A stretch of 64,000 nt of DNA. It comes from Acanthosoma haemorrhoidale (Eukaryota; Arthropoda; Insecta; Hemiptera; Acanthosomatidae). Positions within the stretch are counted from its first letter, which is position 1. The number at the start of each line of letters is the position of its first letter. Where the stretch lies: positions 4,029,513 to 4,093,512 of the forward strand of contig OV884015.1 in NCBI GenBank assembly GCA_930367205.1. The letters are read 5' to 3'. The notes under the pieces are model-generated. The model did no database searches. It had not been told where the DNA came from and saw only the letters and a list, made by a program, of their open reading frames with translations. Shown here piece by piece: positions 22,791 to 36,285 of the stretch. The position numbers and the translations under genes are program-made.

Positions 22791-24270
22791 TTCTGACAAA
22801 ATCTAAGCTATTGTTTGTTGAGCTTTTTCTTTTATCTTCAATTGAATATTGCTAACAACGTTTATTAAAGTATCATTATTGTCAGATTTTTTTGTATGTC
22901 GATTATGATCTAAATCCTTGTTTTGGTTTTGTCAAAGTGCAGTCCAGGTCTATATTTCAAGTGATTTTGTTCATGGTTTTGTAGGCTCATATTGTGACCA
23001 TTGAAGCATTCATCACTTAGTGCCACATTCTACTTATTTTTTTTTGTGGGTCAGATTTATTAGAATGAAATTATCAGAAACTGTGAGGTTTCGCTGCACA
23101 AATCGTCATTATTAAAGTATATTAGAGCTATCGGTTGTGATTAACCATTTTACTGCTCCAACTGCCAATAGACATTGGCTGGCCTTGGATAAATGCCAAA
23201 TTAAGCATTAGAATGCACCGATTTGAAAAAAAAAAAGTGGTTACTATACATAGGGAAATATATCTAACGCGGAGAAATACTTGTACTACAAGTACGTGAT
23301 AGCAGGTCTATAAATATCCGAGTGAGCATAAAGCTAACTGTTTATTGTCGTTCGATTGTCAACAATGAGTGTTTATTCGCCTCTCCTTGTTAATAGCTTG
23401 AAGACGAGTAAGCATTTATTAATAATAACTCAAACATATACAGGCAGAATACGGAAAAAACAAGGTTTCTGCTGGCTAAGGTTATACGTGGAGAACTTAT
23501 CAATAAAACTAAGGAATAAAGTTATAGGACATCTGCTGCGTACTTACCTCTATAATGCCATGTTGGGGGCACTCAAAGTAATTGTTGGCGTAACAAAAAA
23601 AAAAAAAAGGTATCTACTCATATAGCCACAACAGAACTGACATGAGCTGTGTAAAAAATGGCCGGTGCGAAACATTTAAATTCCACAAATATTGAAATTC
23701 CACAAAATCAAAATAACAAATTAAAGGGTCATAGTCAGTACTTTTCCTGGGTTTATAAGAACGGTCCTGGGCCATTAGAGACAGGGAAGGAGAGCGCAAA
23801 CTTCCGGTCCAGGACTTAGTGTCCCTCTCGCGTGTTTCCGAGCCCTAGCTGCTAATTAATAATTTATCTAAAACAGCTGGTTTCAGCTGGACGGGATGTT
23901 GACGACTAATAATTTCTTTATATTTAAAATTTATTATTATTTTATGTATATTTATTTTTGTATATGTGTGCGAATTGTGCACGTGTTTGAATCGTGTGTT
24001 CGCGCGCGCTGGAAGAACTACTCTCTCATTTCCTTCCCCGTTTCCAAATTTCCCTCTATCTGCCTCAATTTCAGTCAAAGCGAGCCCTGCAGAGAATATC
24101 TTTACCCAGTGACTCCTTTTGGACCTATTTAACATATTACCTTTTGGTGGACCAACCTCTATCTCGTAGTTCGCGTATCTGCGGATAGAGACAAAATTCA
24201 ACACACTCCCCCATCAGAATATATTTTTATCCCTGGGATTAGACACTTAATAGAATTTAAATTCAGTTTA
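22791..24270. other. AT-rich spacer
   Basis: No recognised gene. Short open frames (23,356-23,625; 23,845-24,204) do not resemble known families. Confidence 0.5.
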
Positions 24271-24790
24271 TTGTTACTCAGTGTTAATTGTTCATACCGG
24301 GTGGCCACTGTTACTTGGTGTTAATTGTTCATACCGGGTGGCCACTGTTACTTAGTGTTAATTGTTCACACCAGGTGGCCACTGTTACTTAGTGTTAATT
24401 GTTCACACCAGGTGGCCACTGTTACCTAGTGTTAATTGTTCATACCGGGTGGCCACTGTTACCTAGTGTTAATTGTTCATACCGGGTGGCCACTGTTACT
24501 TGGTGTTAATTGCTCATACCGGGTGGCCACTGTTACTTGGTGTTAATTGTTCATACCGGGTGGCCACTGTTACTTGGTGTTAATTGTTCATACCGGGTGG
24601 CCACTGTTACTTGGTGTTAATTGCTCATACCGGGTGGCCACTGTTACTTGGTGTTAATTGTTCATACCGGGTGGCCACTGTTACTTGGTGTTAATTGTTC
24701 ACACCAGGTGGCCACTGTTACTTGTTCATACCGGGTGGCCACTGTTACTTGTTCATACCGGGTGGCCACTGTTACTCGGTGTTACGTGTC
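24271..24790. repeat. 37-bp minisatellite, about 14 units
   Basis: The unit contains TTGTTCATACCGGGTGGCCA and then CTGTTACTTGGTGTTAA. GTGGCCA recurs at 24,301, 24,338, 24,375 and on to 24,708 with exact 37-bp spacing. The last two units (24,735 and 24,762) are 27 bp because 10 bp are deleted. A second variant (CACACCAGG instead of CATACCGGG) is scattered in the array. Because 37 is not a multiple of 3, the open frame across it (24,621-24,863) is a by-product. Confidence 0.95.
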
Positions 24791-26719
24791 TATATATAAT
24801 TCATTTTGGGTTACTCGCAGCGTATGTTTTCATTTCATGAACCATCCGTTTATACAGTTTTGAACCTTTGCTTCAATATTAAGTTTGATTGATTTAATCC
24901 CTAGTTGGCTTATAGAGGTTTATAGGCCATACAGTCGTGTAAGAAGTGCCACCCTAAAATATATTTTTCTTTACAAATTTTTATTAAAATGCCCTAAACT
25001 CCCCTAAACAGAACATTGGTTATTTACGTACCGGACAAACTATAAGAAATATAAATAGCTAGTTGCTCCAAGTATCCGTACTCTTGGCATTTCTATTAAT
25101 TTTTTGTTTATATGCTTTAAATTATACAAATCTAAAAACTACTCGGTCGAATACCATTTAAATACATAATACTATTCTAAGTTTGGATTGTCGATAATAA
25201 CAGAATGGACCGCTAAGCCTATCCCTGACTAATCCTCCGAAGTCCGCCCTTAGACCTCCAAGGTTCAGTTCGCTGCTGGAGCGCGATAAGGTCGAGTCTT
25301 CAACAGTTAGTGGTAACGTTTATTTCAATTTAAACTTTTATTTTGTCATTTTTTTAAATGTTTTAAAAGTGGTTTTATATTTATTTGGCTTAATAATTTA
25401 AATTTGTAATTTAAATAATAATAAATATTCATAATAATAATAAGTAAAAAATAATTACTAGTGCTATCAAATTGGTTTTTAATGCCTATAGTATATTATG
25501 CCTTTTAAATATCAGTAATTAACAGACACAGACAAAATTATTAGCTTGATAGGATCCGAACTACCTAATATCTACTTTAAGTCTTGTCCCCCCCCCCTCC
25601 CACATTCCTTCATTTTCTAGTCCTTTCTTCTTCTGATGAGTTGTATTCTAATCTTGGCTTAAAACCAAGATGAAACCAAGATTGGTTCAAAAAAACCAGA
25701 CACCCCTCGGTTTTCTCATTTTCCGCCACGATCTGTATGAACGGTTATGTGCTGGTGTCTGCTTCTATGTCCCATGACAGCCTCATATCCCGAATCGTTT
25801 TCTCCCTCCCAGGGCCACTAACTCCTAAGGGATCCTTCATGCCGTGAGTTATTGCCCTTCCATCCGGCATATGAATCAATTTTCATTTAAAACCTTCTTC
25901 TCTATTACAAATATAGTTCATTTAATCGTGTCATCTCTTGATCTGAAGACAACACAATGGGACCATTCACCTCTCTTCATTTCTTTACCGCTAATCTCCT
26001 TGGCATCTTTAGTGATTAAGAAGCATGCGCCTCTTAAGACTTTCCGGGTCCTCCGTGTCCCCCAAATCATCGGGTGACCCGACACACTTTGACAGGTAAA
26101 TTAAAGATTTTTGAGACAATGAAGACAACTTTAAAGACCCTTCGCGGTCTAAAATCCGTCTCTCGCAATTCAAACCACAAATCGAAGGGTAGGGGAAAGG
26201 TAGACTACCCAGCCTCGAGTCTGAGTCCTCATTGTACTAACTCTCGCAATTATTGTACCTTATGGACATTGAAGGATACAAGGGGGGCGTAATTGATTTC
26301 CCCATAACTAGTTTGCCAATGTTTCAAGGCATTACATGAAAATATTTCAAGTATTTTAACGTATAGTTTTTAAATGAGAAATTCGTATTATAGTCATCGG
26401 TTCGAGTCCTGTTCTTATCTGTAATAATTATAAACAAATGTAAGACCGATACCCCCCCCCCTCCCCCCCCAAAAAAATCTCTTTTAAATATGTGATAAAA
26501 TAAGATTTCATAAAGGAAAACTGGAAATTAAGTCATCTGATCTTTTTTCTTTAAAAGTACTTGATGAAAATTCGATGGGAACACCAAACTTCCTAAGAGT
26601 CTTAAGATTCATTAAAGACCATTAGGTCGTCAAAAAGTTCCACCATGTATTCGGTAAGTTTTAACTTGGGATTCTCATGATAAAAATGTATTTTGAGAAC
26701 ACTCAGTAATAATGGTTGT
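24791..26719. other. Intergenic stretch with a tRNA-like B-box
   Basis: No coding family is recognised. Near 26,398-26,413 a GGTTCGAGTCC motif, identical to the RNA polymerase III B-box consensus, follows 'tatagtcatc', but I see no matching tRNA fold. Poly(C) runs occur at about 25,588-25,596 and 26,450-26,468. Confidence 0.4.
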
Positions 26720-27115
26720 ATTTAGTCATGCAGTGTAAAACCATAATTTTTTTTTGCACTTGCTAACTTCACCCAACTTGTCGTTGCGTCTCAAACTGAT
26801 AATATATAAATGTGTCCTCCGGCCAGCTCTGCTGTGTGGTGCCACGCTATATACTCACTCGACTGACAATACAGCTAAAGGTCTCCAACAATTCCAGAAT
26901 GAGATCATCAGAAAAATGATCAGACATACCTCGAGAGGCTAAAGAACCCCGTTGCTTGGTGTGCCGTCGGTAGGTGAGTTCATCCACCGGAGACACTCAT
27001 GTTTTTTGACTCGTTGCAGCACCTGACAAACCCAGTGTTTAACGCTATGACCCCACCCCAACACCATTCCCGTATCGATGGTAACAGACTGTCCGGGAAA
27101 ATTAGGTTAAGATCT
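26720..27115 (+). mobile_element. LINE C-terminal fragment (second type, copy G)
   Basis: The plus strand encodes LRLKLIIYKCVLRPALLCGA, the thumb-to-connection region of Jockey-like reverse transcriptase proteins. LQQFQNEIIRKMIRHTSRG follows, then after a stop a PLLGVPSVGEFI block. The same protein family is at 51,635-51,940 on the minus strand (YKCVLRPALLYGA, PLLGVPSVSDFI). It differs from copies D-F, so at least two Jockey-like lineages are present. Truncated at both ends. Confidence 0.75.
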
Positions 27116-27284
27116 TGTTTGTTAGAGGTAAATTAGTTTCAAGTCTATGATTCATAAGGTGAGCTCCATCACTTTTAAACTAATTTAGACAAAGAATGTA
27201 TGATGTTAGTTATACTTTTGTAACAATCATCACAATGTAAAAATATAAAAAGTTGTAGCCAAGCTACAGGACATATAATGCCCT

Positions 27285-27400
27285 ACTGCAAATAGATTCA
27301 TTTATCTAGAATCCACACTGATTTCCATAATTTATTATAGCAAGGGGATATGAAGGGGGAGGAGTGTGTTGTAGTACTACGATAGCTGTCGTGACAACGA
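27285..27400 (-). repeat. Interspersed repeat copy (family of positions 1 and 17.95 kb)
   Basis: Inverted relative to the other copies. It keeps the C-rich start, TATCCCCTTG, the ATAAATTATGGAAATCAG core and a 'taaatgaatctatttgca' tail, so homology extends over at least 80 bp. Confidence 0.65.
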
Positions 27401-30400
27401 CTCAATCTGTTTGAAATTTTTAAAAATGAATTCCGTAATGTCTCTAAACGTGGTGTTAAGTTTTTGGTAAAAATGCCAGTTGGAAAACTTTTAGAAAAAC
27501 TTTTAAGATTTCTGAAGCCCCAGCTGTGTCAGGTGAGCCCAAGCTAGTTGTAATTTGTCCCTCACGGTCAAGGGCAGATTAGAGTCGCAAATACATTTTT
27601 TAAGATATCGCAAAAAAATAATTTTTAATTAAAAAATTAATGTTGCAAAAAAATAATAAGGAACATATGGTAACATTTAAATGTAATATATAATATAATA
27701 AAAAAAAATCTTTTTAAAGTGATAATAATTATTATTTAATAGCTGCTTACTTCCTCAATGATCAAATGAGATGTCACAATTTTCGACATTCTGTCAACTA
27801 TTTTAATGGCAAAACTTTCGCATCCGAACTCAGATAGCCATGAGGAGCTGTTGTAAGATATACGATTTAAATATATATTTAGATTTATCATTATGTAATA
27901 TCCTATTGCGTACTTAAACACACTGATGTATTCCTGTCTGCAGCGAATGTAGTCCAAGGAGTGTGTCATCGGCACCACGCGCCACAGCTACTGCGTTATG
28001 TTTTCCTCGATCGTGACGAACCTTTGCAGTACACAGCGTATTATTTGTTTGATCATCATATGATTATTTCTGGAAATTTCATTTATGAGCACTGAGAGAG
28101 AGTGCTTATACTTTCAAACAAGTACCGTCTGTCAGTTCTGCGTAAACGGAAAACGTCTAAAAATCAAAATCAAATTAAGTGTAATTTTTAATGTCTATTC
28201 CCAAGCAGCTCTAAATATACTTATTGTATAACTTAAAGTATCGATATAAAAAGTCCGAACCTTTTTAAGATTTCTTAAGTCCTAGTCAAGATAACAAATG
28301 TTTTTTTTTTGGTATTTTTATTACTGGTATTAAAAATGAATAAATAAATAAATTATCTATTATATCATTATATTTACTATAGAGCACGCCCTTAACTATA
28401 TGAATATATCATATTAATTACCTAGCATAACGTAGTCTATGCACTAAGAGGGGAGGGGGGCAGACCGATAGTCGATAGTGAGACTCAATCGATACCTTGG
28501 TACTATCGACCGTTTATAATTCCTTTTTCAAAGATAAAATTATTATTTTAGTTGAGAATTAAGGATTAGAAGAAATATATGACAGGTATCAAAATTTTTT
28601 ATTGTTAAATGATTTCTTAATAACTATATTGTGATATATATACATTATTGCTATCATAAATTATTTATTAATTTAACACGTCTCTGCTATTCTTTTCGGT
28701 TGTGTTGAATGCCCTCGTCCTATTGGTCATTTGCCTTCCTGTAATTCGATAAATTACTCTCAGGTATAAGAAAAAAAATATTTTATGTAATTACGAGGAA
28801 ATTCCTTTGTATATCGGGAAGGTACTCGTTCGTAAGATGCCTGAACTGCCGGACCATTGGCACTATATTCATAAAGTAAGATTAACCAGAGACTGTTGAA
28901 ACCAGTTCATAGTTTTTATTTTGGTCGAAGTTCTAACTTCTAGAAAGTCTGAATACTGACCAGTTCTTTCCTGCCGACGTTATTATTATTATTATAAGTT
29001 AGAGTCTGGTTAATAGCTCTGTCCTTGTCTGCCTCGGTAATGCGTAAGCTTCGGAACCGAAATCGAACAAGACCAAAGTTATATTAGTAGAGAGATTTAT
29101 TTTAAATGTTAAAAAGGCGCCACCAGAACCCGAATAGCTTTTGGTCCGTAGCTCTTAGCACGTCACAACCATGACGAGTTCCCATTTTTTTTTTTTTTTT
29201 TTAATTCACTTCAAAACATTGTTTACATTTGGGGAGCTGTGGGGACTATTTTCTGCCGGTCTCCTTGCCAAATTATACCGTGGCCAAACTTATTTTCGAA
29301 ACAGCCCTGCGCCAGGTCAAGCCCATTTTTGGATATTTTCACATATGTTTTGACACTTTGTCTTACAATATTACATCGTCAAAGTGAATCTCACTTGCGC
29401 TCTCGGTTTGTATATAATTATCTGTAATAGGCATGAAGGATTAAAAGGCTAATTACTCCGAGTACAAGAATTTAAATACTTAGTCTGTTGAAACTACTTA
29501 CAATGACTCTAGGGTTTTCAGTGACTATCAAGTACATCTTATGAATTAAATGAAAGGATAGTTCATATAAGTTCAAAAGCCCAAATCATTATAAGACATT
29601 ATTTAATGTCTGATATTCTAAATAGCAATTAGATCTGCTGCTTATACTCATAGGGCAGTTTTGAGATACTTGTTGGCATAGCAACAGAAAACGCTTGTTT
29701 CCATAGTGAAATAAATTGTGGGCAGACCACTAAGAGAGAGCTACTGATTAACATGACTAGCCCACAACCAGCCTTCCAATATAACAATCCCCACATTTAT
29801 TAGTTTATGTTAGTGTTATATTTTGTATATTAATAGTTTTCTATCTCTCTTTCTATCTCTATGTGTTCTTTGTGTTAAAATCCTTATTATATCACTTATG
29901 TTCTTGTATGTTGTATAAAAAACGCTTATGTTAGTATTAAGCAAGAGTATTAGTTTATTTATTATTTGATATAAAAAGTCTCAAGTGAATTCCTGATTCA
30001 TGATATTGGTTCGTTGCCTCGTCTGACTTCACTTATGATAAATAAAGGATGCTAGATTTATTTATAAAAATATCAAATCAGGACAAAGGAACATGTTCAT
30101 CGCGAGGTAATGCAGACACCCGCTGAGACAGGAGTTAGTTGTGTTTGTTTATGTTAGCATTTAACTACATTGTTGGTGTGCCCTGTTGATTCTGACACTC
30201 GTAGAACGTCCTACAGCCCTACAAGGACAATATTTTGGAAATAATAAATTGTTGTGAATCGAGGTAGTAAGTTTGATGTGATTATTTGGCAAAGAGCTTG
30301 TGGGAACAGGCCCAACAGTACACACATCGTATCTGCCAACGTAGAGAAACCACATCGTACTAAAAAAAACTCCTTGCATCAAAATAATGAAGATCAATAG

Positions 30401-31735
30401 TTTGTTTTATTAATAAGATCTCGAGGTTCAATATAGTCATGGAGCGTTTGTCTACTTCAAATGCGTCTTATTAATAATAAAAAAAAAATGACATACTTAA
30501 AATTTGTCTTACGATCAATCGGATAAGTAGACATAGAATTAATGTGATTTTATAGTTTATATTACGCATTAAACGGATGGACCATTAATGACTTGGTCCA
30601 GCTGTTATAAATGACGATGTTTAGGTTTTAATTATATAAATGATTGATTTTGTTTGCCTCCGTATGGTCAATCATATGTTTTCCCATTTTAGCAACTGAA
30701 GATGAAAGCTTAGTGATAAAAGATTTTCTACAATAAACTATATTGTGACAGAAGACTTGCTATTTGATTGACATAATTGTCTAGAGAGGTCAAAATAATA
30801 TTTAGCAAGTATAATTAATGATAACATGGCTGTATGCGTGTATGTTTGTGAATGAGCTGGTGGCTTTCCTGCTCCGCTCTCAAACATGTGGTCTCTCTTC
30901 AACACCCAGTACCATGGCTGCTAGACACTGGGAAATTATGTCGCACCTTTTCCTTCGATATTTACAGGTCACCCTAAAAGATACAGGGTCTTACTTGTCG
31001 TTCAAACACTGTTTCTAATTGTATATAATGTTAATTTGCTCATGAAAATATCATTACAATATAAAAAAAAAAAAAAGATTTTTTATCTTCTATTGCCAAA
31101 ATGACTATACCGAACCATTGTTTACTCTGGCTAATGGTGTGGTATTTCAGTCAACCCATGAAGTAATCATTCGATCTTATTATTATCGTACATTAACGCT
31201 TTTAAAATTGTCTATATTTAGAAATATTTTGAATTGTTCTTGAAAAACATGCATAACTGCTTATGTAATATATATATATATGGTAAATATAAATCGATAC
31301 ATTTACACCCTGATCTTGATAATTCGAATTTGTTAATAATTGTAACTTCTCAGCCGGGCACTTTGGTACATGAAAAAATAATTTTTTTTGCCTTACACTC
31401 GCTAATGTGTGTGCGTTCTAACATTCAAAATGGAGCCGCTTATTTTCGTTACAAGTTGTTGTATATATATTTAGGTATGTCATCTTATAGCGAATACAAT
31501 TAAACATGGAAAGAATACCGGAATCTAAAATAACAATCTAGTATACTTGTTACTTGATCGTAAAAGTTTTCCTCTTCTTCATTGTAGGAAACATTCCCAG
31601 TAAGGTTTGATCTGGATTTTCGCCTGCTATTCACATCCTTACAATGCAGTGTCACTCAATTGGTCTCATTGAGCTATATACAACCATGCGTTATAATTGG
31701 CATAGTTTTTTTTTATTATTTTCATAATTATGCGG
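27401..31735. other. Long AT-rich region, no gene seen
   Basis: This region is dominated by AT-rich sequence with simple repeats (ATT runs near 28,980; poly(T) at 29,186-29,201; TA runs near 31,270). The open frames at 30,161-30,397, 30,818-31,018 and 31,234-31,503 have no recognised domain. Confidence 0.5.
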
Positions 31736-31739
31736 CTGG

Positions 31740-32489
31740 TGTAACACACCAGTGTTGTTTTTTGCTAAAAACTTGCGAACAATCAGTGAGGTGTAAGCGG
31801 GGCGTTATCGTGATGCGATTTCCACGAATTGTTTAGCCACAATTCCGGTCGGTTTCGTCGGATCGCTTCAAGTAAACGGCGCATTACTTCCAATATATAT
31901 ACTTTATTGACCGTCGGATCTTCTGGCAGGAGCTCATGATGTACTACGCCATTAAAATTGAAAAAAACAGTGAGGAGAACCTTCACTTTTGACCGAACTT
32001 GTCGAATTTGCGCCTTTGTTTCCACGTCATACCCTTGTACCCAACTTATATCAACTGTATATATATATAACTTATATCAGACTCTGGATTGTTGGTTACT
32101 TGGTTCAGCAACTTTTTGGTGATATCCACGGGATGTTTTTTTTATCGAAATTCAACAATTTTGGAACAAACTTTGCTACCACACGTTTCGTGCCCAAAAC
32201 TTCGGAAAAAGTCGCTTGGCAAGATTTAAATATTAACTTCGTCATCAATCTCTCTAATAGTAATTGTGGAATCGTCCAGAAATCATTTTCTCAACTTGTT
32301 CTGTGTTGCCGTTTATTGAAGTGTTAGGGCGATTATCATCTTCACGGCCCTCTTTGAAACGTCTATATCACATAATTTCTTGCTTTACTTGTGATAAATT
32401 CACCGAAATCCACTGACAACATTTTAAAAACTTTCCTGTACTTTATTTCATTTTTTTTGACATAATTGAATACAAATTCTTTGATCCAT
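31740..32489 (-). pseudogene. mariner transposase remnant (second mariner type)
   Basis: This is a D34D mariner transposase on the minus strand. The start at 32,487-32,489 opens MDQRICIQ. Broken helix-turn-helix segments follow, with stops throughout. A good block then reads VRSKVKVLLTVFFNFNGVVH, followed by VMRRLLEAIRRNRPELW and HHDNAPLTPH, which holds the second catalytic Asp, at 31,783-32,025. Just before it, ETKAQ is joined to IRQVRSK, so a short segment is deleted. The sequence decays after about 31,740. It differs from the mariner at 9.9 kb in its conserved blocks, so two mariner subfamilies are present. Confidence 0.85.
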
Positions 32490-33949
32490 TTCTTTTCTTT
32501 AAAAAAGTCTCTTAAAAAAGTCTAGTCTCTAGAAAAGTAAACATTGAAAACCGCTTCAAATTTCAACGTTTTTTAGAGACATGTGTACCAACATGATAAA
32601 AAAAAAATTACTATCGGGATCATAACGCTCGTGAAATTATTATAAAATTATCGTTGCTTTTAGATCAAACCTCGTATATGAATATAGACTGAAATATTTT
32701 ATATTAATTATAAAATTAATCAGGGGGGGGATGACTGAAATGTGTTATCCAATAAATAAGTTAGCCGATTTCTTTTAATCTTTTTAGTTAGGCTATTCGA
32801 ACTTCTTGATAAATCAAACTCTCGATACTTCAATTTAGGTCATCTCAATCACAAGGGTCATTTAGCCATCCATATAGCCGTCCATACGGGACATCAGTTT
32901 CTTAATGTTTAATTCTCAATGTTTGTACAGAAATTTATTAAAGCCTTTTGGGTGTTTAATACTATTAAACTCAACTACTATATTATTACGTTTTTTATCT
33001 AAATTGTTTATATTTAAATTAATCTGAGGTTTTATAAAGGTTCTGTTTATATAAAAAAGAATCTCTGGCAAAAGGAAAATTAGATTTTATCACAAAATTT
33101 TTCATTAATTTATTGTATAAAAGTACGTATGTTACAAACTTGCAATGTTAAAAATTAAACTTAAAATATAATCGCGACTGGCCAGATTTACTAAATTACG
33201 TCCTTAGGCGAACTTAATTTGTTACCTTATCTTATTTTAAAGTTAACAAATCCAATATTAAAATATTTATATTTTTTTTATTTATATGATAACTATTAAT
33301 ATTAGATATAACGGCAACAAATAATGTTCATCCATTCACGAACCGTGATCCACGGGTCGTTTACGGCTCATTTACGCCCGCTAATTTCGGGTTTATATCA
33401 AAGGCAACAACAAAACTCACAACAATATATGTTATGGACCCGAGTGAGCGCAATGGCTAGAAAACATGTCAGGCTGTGGTCAGGACGTGGCTAACAACCA
33501 CATGTTGCCAACTAAGATATTTGGTTTAGAATTACCGTGATAATATTCACTAGTATTTATTTATATACGAATGCACTAAAACTAAAATATAAATATATAT
33601 TTATATCTAAGGCGATTTTTTTTTTACGTTTGTTGAAAACGTCAAGGCCAGCTTACATTGAAATAAATTCAAAAAATAAATAAATAAACAGCCAAATAAA
33701 TGTGCAATTTGAATTTATAGGGTCAACTATTTTAAGCCCTTGGTACATATTGATCCCCGGACAGGGACAATGACTAAAGACTCCATTTTCGAAGTTTTTT
33801 TTATGGGGGGGGGGAGCTGATTCGTGACGATCTCCCTTGTACAAAAAAGTGCAACATGGCTCCATGTTACTCACTACCTACAAAAATTATCAATACTTTA
33901 ATACTCTCTCTGTAGAGGCCTCCGTAAGGATAGTTTTCACAAGTTATCT
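32490..33949. other. AT-rich spacer
   Basis: No gene is recognised. The flanking terminal inverted repeat of the mariner may lie near 32,570-32,680. Confidence 0.5.
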
Positions 33950-34240
33950 TCAGTTAAATAATCTTTGTAGAGGAGAGTGTTTTAAAAGAAAAGAAAGAAA
34001 CTCTTTATTATGAAGTACAAGCAAAACACTGGTGTATACAAATATTAAGAGTTACGTTACTACATACTGGGCGGAAAGTCTAGTGACGAGTGGGGTCTAG
34101 GGCTAAAGGTGAGACTTATATGTATATGAAAAGGGTAGTTCTGGGAATAGGGAGGGAGGTCTTGGAGGGATGGGGTCGCTTACTTAAAACATAACAGTGA
34201 CTTCCATGAAGTCGCGAGGCGGGTATACACTAGATGAGGA
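33950..34240 (-). repeat. Probable LINE 3'UTR fragment, shared with 60.8 kb
   Basis: The segments 'cagttaaataatctttgtag' (33,953) and 'agttacgttactacatactg' (about 34,050) recur in the same order at 60,785-60,875. Read on the minus strand the segment ends with AATAAAGAGTTTC and a pyrimidine-rich tail (33,980-34,010), as a polyadenylated transcript end would. No coding part is visible. Confidence 0.5.
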
Positions 34241-35740
34241 CTTTGAGCATTATAATATCCTTAGCAATATATAACTTTCTACAATTTGTCAGGCATTTTC
34301 GGATAGTGTCGCTTCAGTGTTTATAGTGAACTCTACATTGATTGTTTGCTCAGGTTATAAAACTCGACGTGCGTTCATCAACATCACCTAAAACTATTTA
34401 AGAACAATTACACTTTGATTTTCATCAGGATAGGACTTTCCCTTTATAATTATCAGTTTCCTGATACAGCACAAAACCTGCACCTATTTTTCTGTCGATG
34501 CGTGAGTTCCGATTAGCCATTTCAAGTCGTGTTCTTAAAGGAAGTGAGGAAGGAGTTTTCTTATTTACACTAGATGAAATAACTCCTTTATAAGTGGGAA
34601 TTTGTCTCTTTGGAAGTATGCAAGAGGCTCAGGGTACATTCCACCACCTTGAGAGGAATGAGCCGCCTGACTAGAGTTAATGGTGGCACTTAACTAGCTT
34701 AGGAAGTTACAGACTACCAGTAGTAGACTACCTGTGACAGAGCAGGAAAACTGCTAAGGCCTCCTAGAGGAATATAAATAGACTTTACCTTGTAGAGCAA
34801 GTCCTCCAAGGGCATTACTATGTATGCCTCCTAGATCCACGGCAGGCATAGGCCTCACTCACCTTTGCAGTCCTTAGGCTTTGATATCACGAAATGAACT
34901 TTCACGATAGGTCGCACACGGACCAAATCACAACTACACGATTCTTTCGGCACCAAGACAAGGAGATGTATGCCCTGAAATAGTCCGAAATAGAACTGAA
35001 TTGATTTGAAACCTTCAACTTGTATTCATTTCATCAGCAAAATTTTTCCTTCACGGTTAAGAACACTTTTGAAAGAAAATCCCTCCGTTTTTATTTTCAA
35101 TTTTAGATTTGTCGTTGCAAATCATTTTTCGGTGGCAGAGGTGATTTATAAAATAAAACTCACTTTTATGAAATAATGTAACTTCTGCCTGAACTGCACA
35201 GTGACTCAGAGATGCACCCCACTCCTTAAGTCTGCTTACATACACAACATCCAAGACAGGCTAAAGGACAAAATACAAAATATGATGCCTAAGTACACCC
35301 TTATTGTCAAACATCGAGCTGGAAAATGACATAATTCAGATTAAAAAAAGAAAACTATTGAAATCCGTTCTTTGTCCTTGGACCGACTGTACAAAGTTTT
35401 ACTTAACGAACCAGTCTTGGTTCACAAGAACTATTCATGCAATATCCTACATTTGTTATTTTTATTGTACAAAAATGAATTAATTGATAATAGGATTGAA
35501 ATAAAATTATAAACTTTTTTTCTGAGGATTGGTTGCCTAGCCTCTTTTTCGATCATTAGATCAAATATTTTGAACTTTATAGTGACCAAAGTTTGTGACA
35601 ATCGAAAACAAAAAAGTAATTGATCGTCAATCGCATCTCTGCCAACTTATAGTTCACATAATTTGAAGGCATAGGACCTTCTAGAACCGCAAATAAGCAA
35701 TTTTTGTTTGTTTAATTCCGCTTGTGTATTCAAACGAAAG
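34241..35740. other. Intergenic stretch
   Basis: No recognised coding or RNA feature. Confidence 0.5.
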
Positions 35741-35749
35741 GAAGGAAGG

Positions 35750-35905
35750 TGTGTTTCCGCCCACCCTTTGTGGCTACAGCACATAAATACAGCGAGTAAA
35801 ATTTTCTCCTCCAGGCAAGAATCAAACCCACACCGTTCCGTTCGAACTGTAGCTCACACTTCAATTGTTTCTGCCGATATGTACTTAGCTGAAGTCAGTG
35901 GACTT
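35750..35905 (-). repeat. Putative tRNA-derived SINE copy
   Basis: On the minus strand, GTGTGGGTTTGATTCTTGCC (a B-box-like core) is followed by TGGAGGAGAAAATTTTA. The same order, B-box then GCCTGGARGAG and an AT-rich tail, occurs at 36,195-36,280 (plus) and 57,295-57,400 (minus). The A-box is poorly preserved. Confidence 0.45.
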
Positions 35906-36194
35906 ACTTTACATCATGCGGGGAGCGCAGGCCGAGAGATAAGCCCAGTTAAGCCATGACGAGCTCGGTCAGTGCTAGGATTGGCCTCCTTGTATTGGCC
36001 AGCTCTGGCTGCGATGGTGCTCCCCCGGGTAAGATGGGACCCGTCAGCCTACAGGAGGTTGCCCATCGGGTTAATTTGACCCACCATGTAGTATCCTTTG
36101 GAGAGTCAAAAGACCAAGTGGGCAACTTAATGAAAAAAAAATACATTACTATTTCTGGAGATTAATATTTCATTTCAAGGGACTCACTGTTTGA

Positions 36195-36285
36195 GTGTGC
36201 AGGAGCGTATGTTACAGTTCACGTGGTTGACGATGGCGAGAGTTTGATTCATGCCTGGAAGAGCTAAACTTTATTTTATAATCTT
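36195..36285 (+). repeat. Putative tRNA-derived SINE copy
   Basis: TACAGTTCACGTGG, then GAGAGTTTGATTCATGCC, TGGAAGAG and an AT-rich tail. It is in inverted orientation to the related copy about 350 bp to the left. Confidence 0.45.

Noticed and set aside
17004..24790. CRISPR-like arrays
   Set aside because: Both tandem arrays have contiguous units without spacers, in a eukaryotic repeat context.
24621..24863. Open frame with repeated GGHCYLVLIVHT-like peptide
   Set aside because: It comes from the 37-bp minisatellite; the unit length is not a multiple of 3 and the frame is open only by chance.
31734..31754. Short hairpin CTGGTGT/ACACCAG as a terminator or RNA element
   Set aside because: It lies inside decayed mariner sequence; a 7-bp stem is expected by chance in 64 kb.
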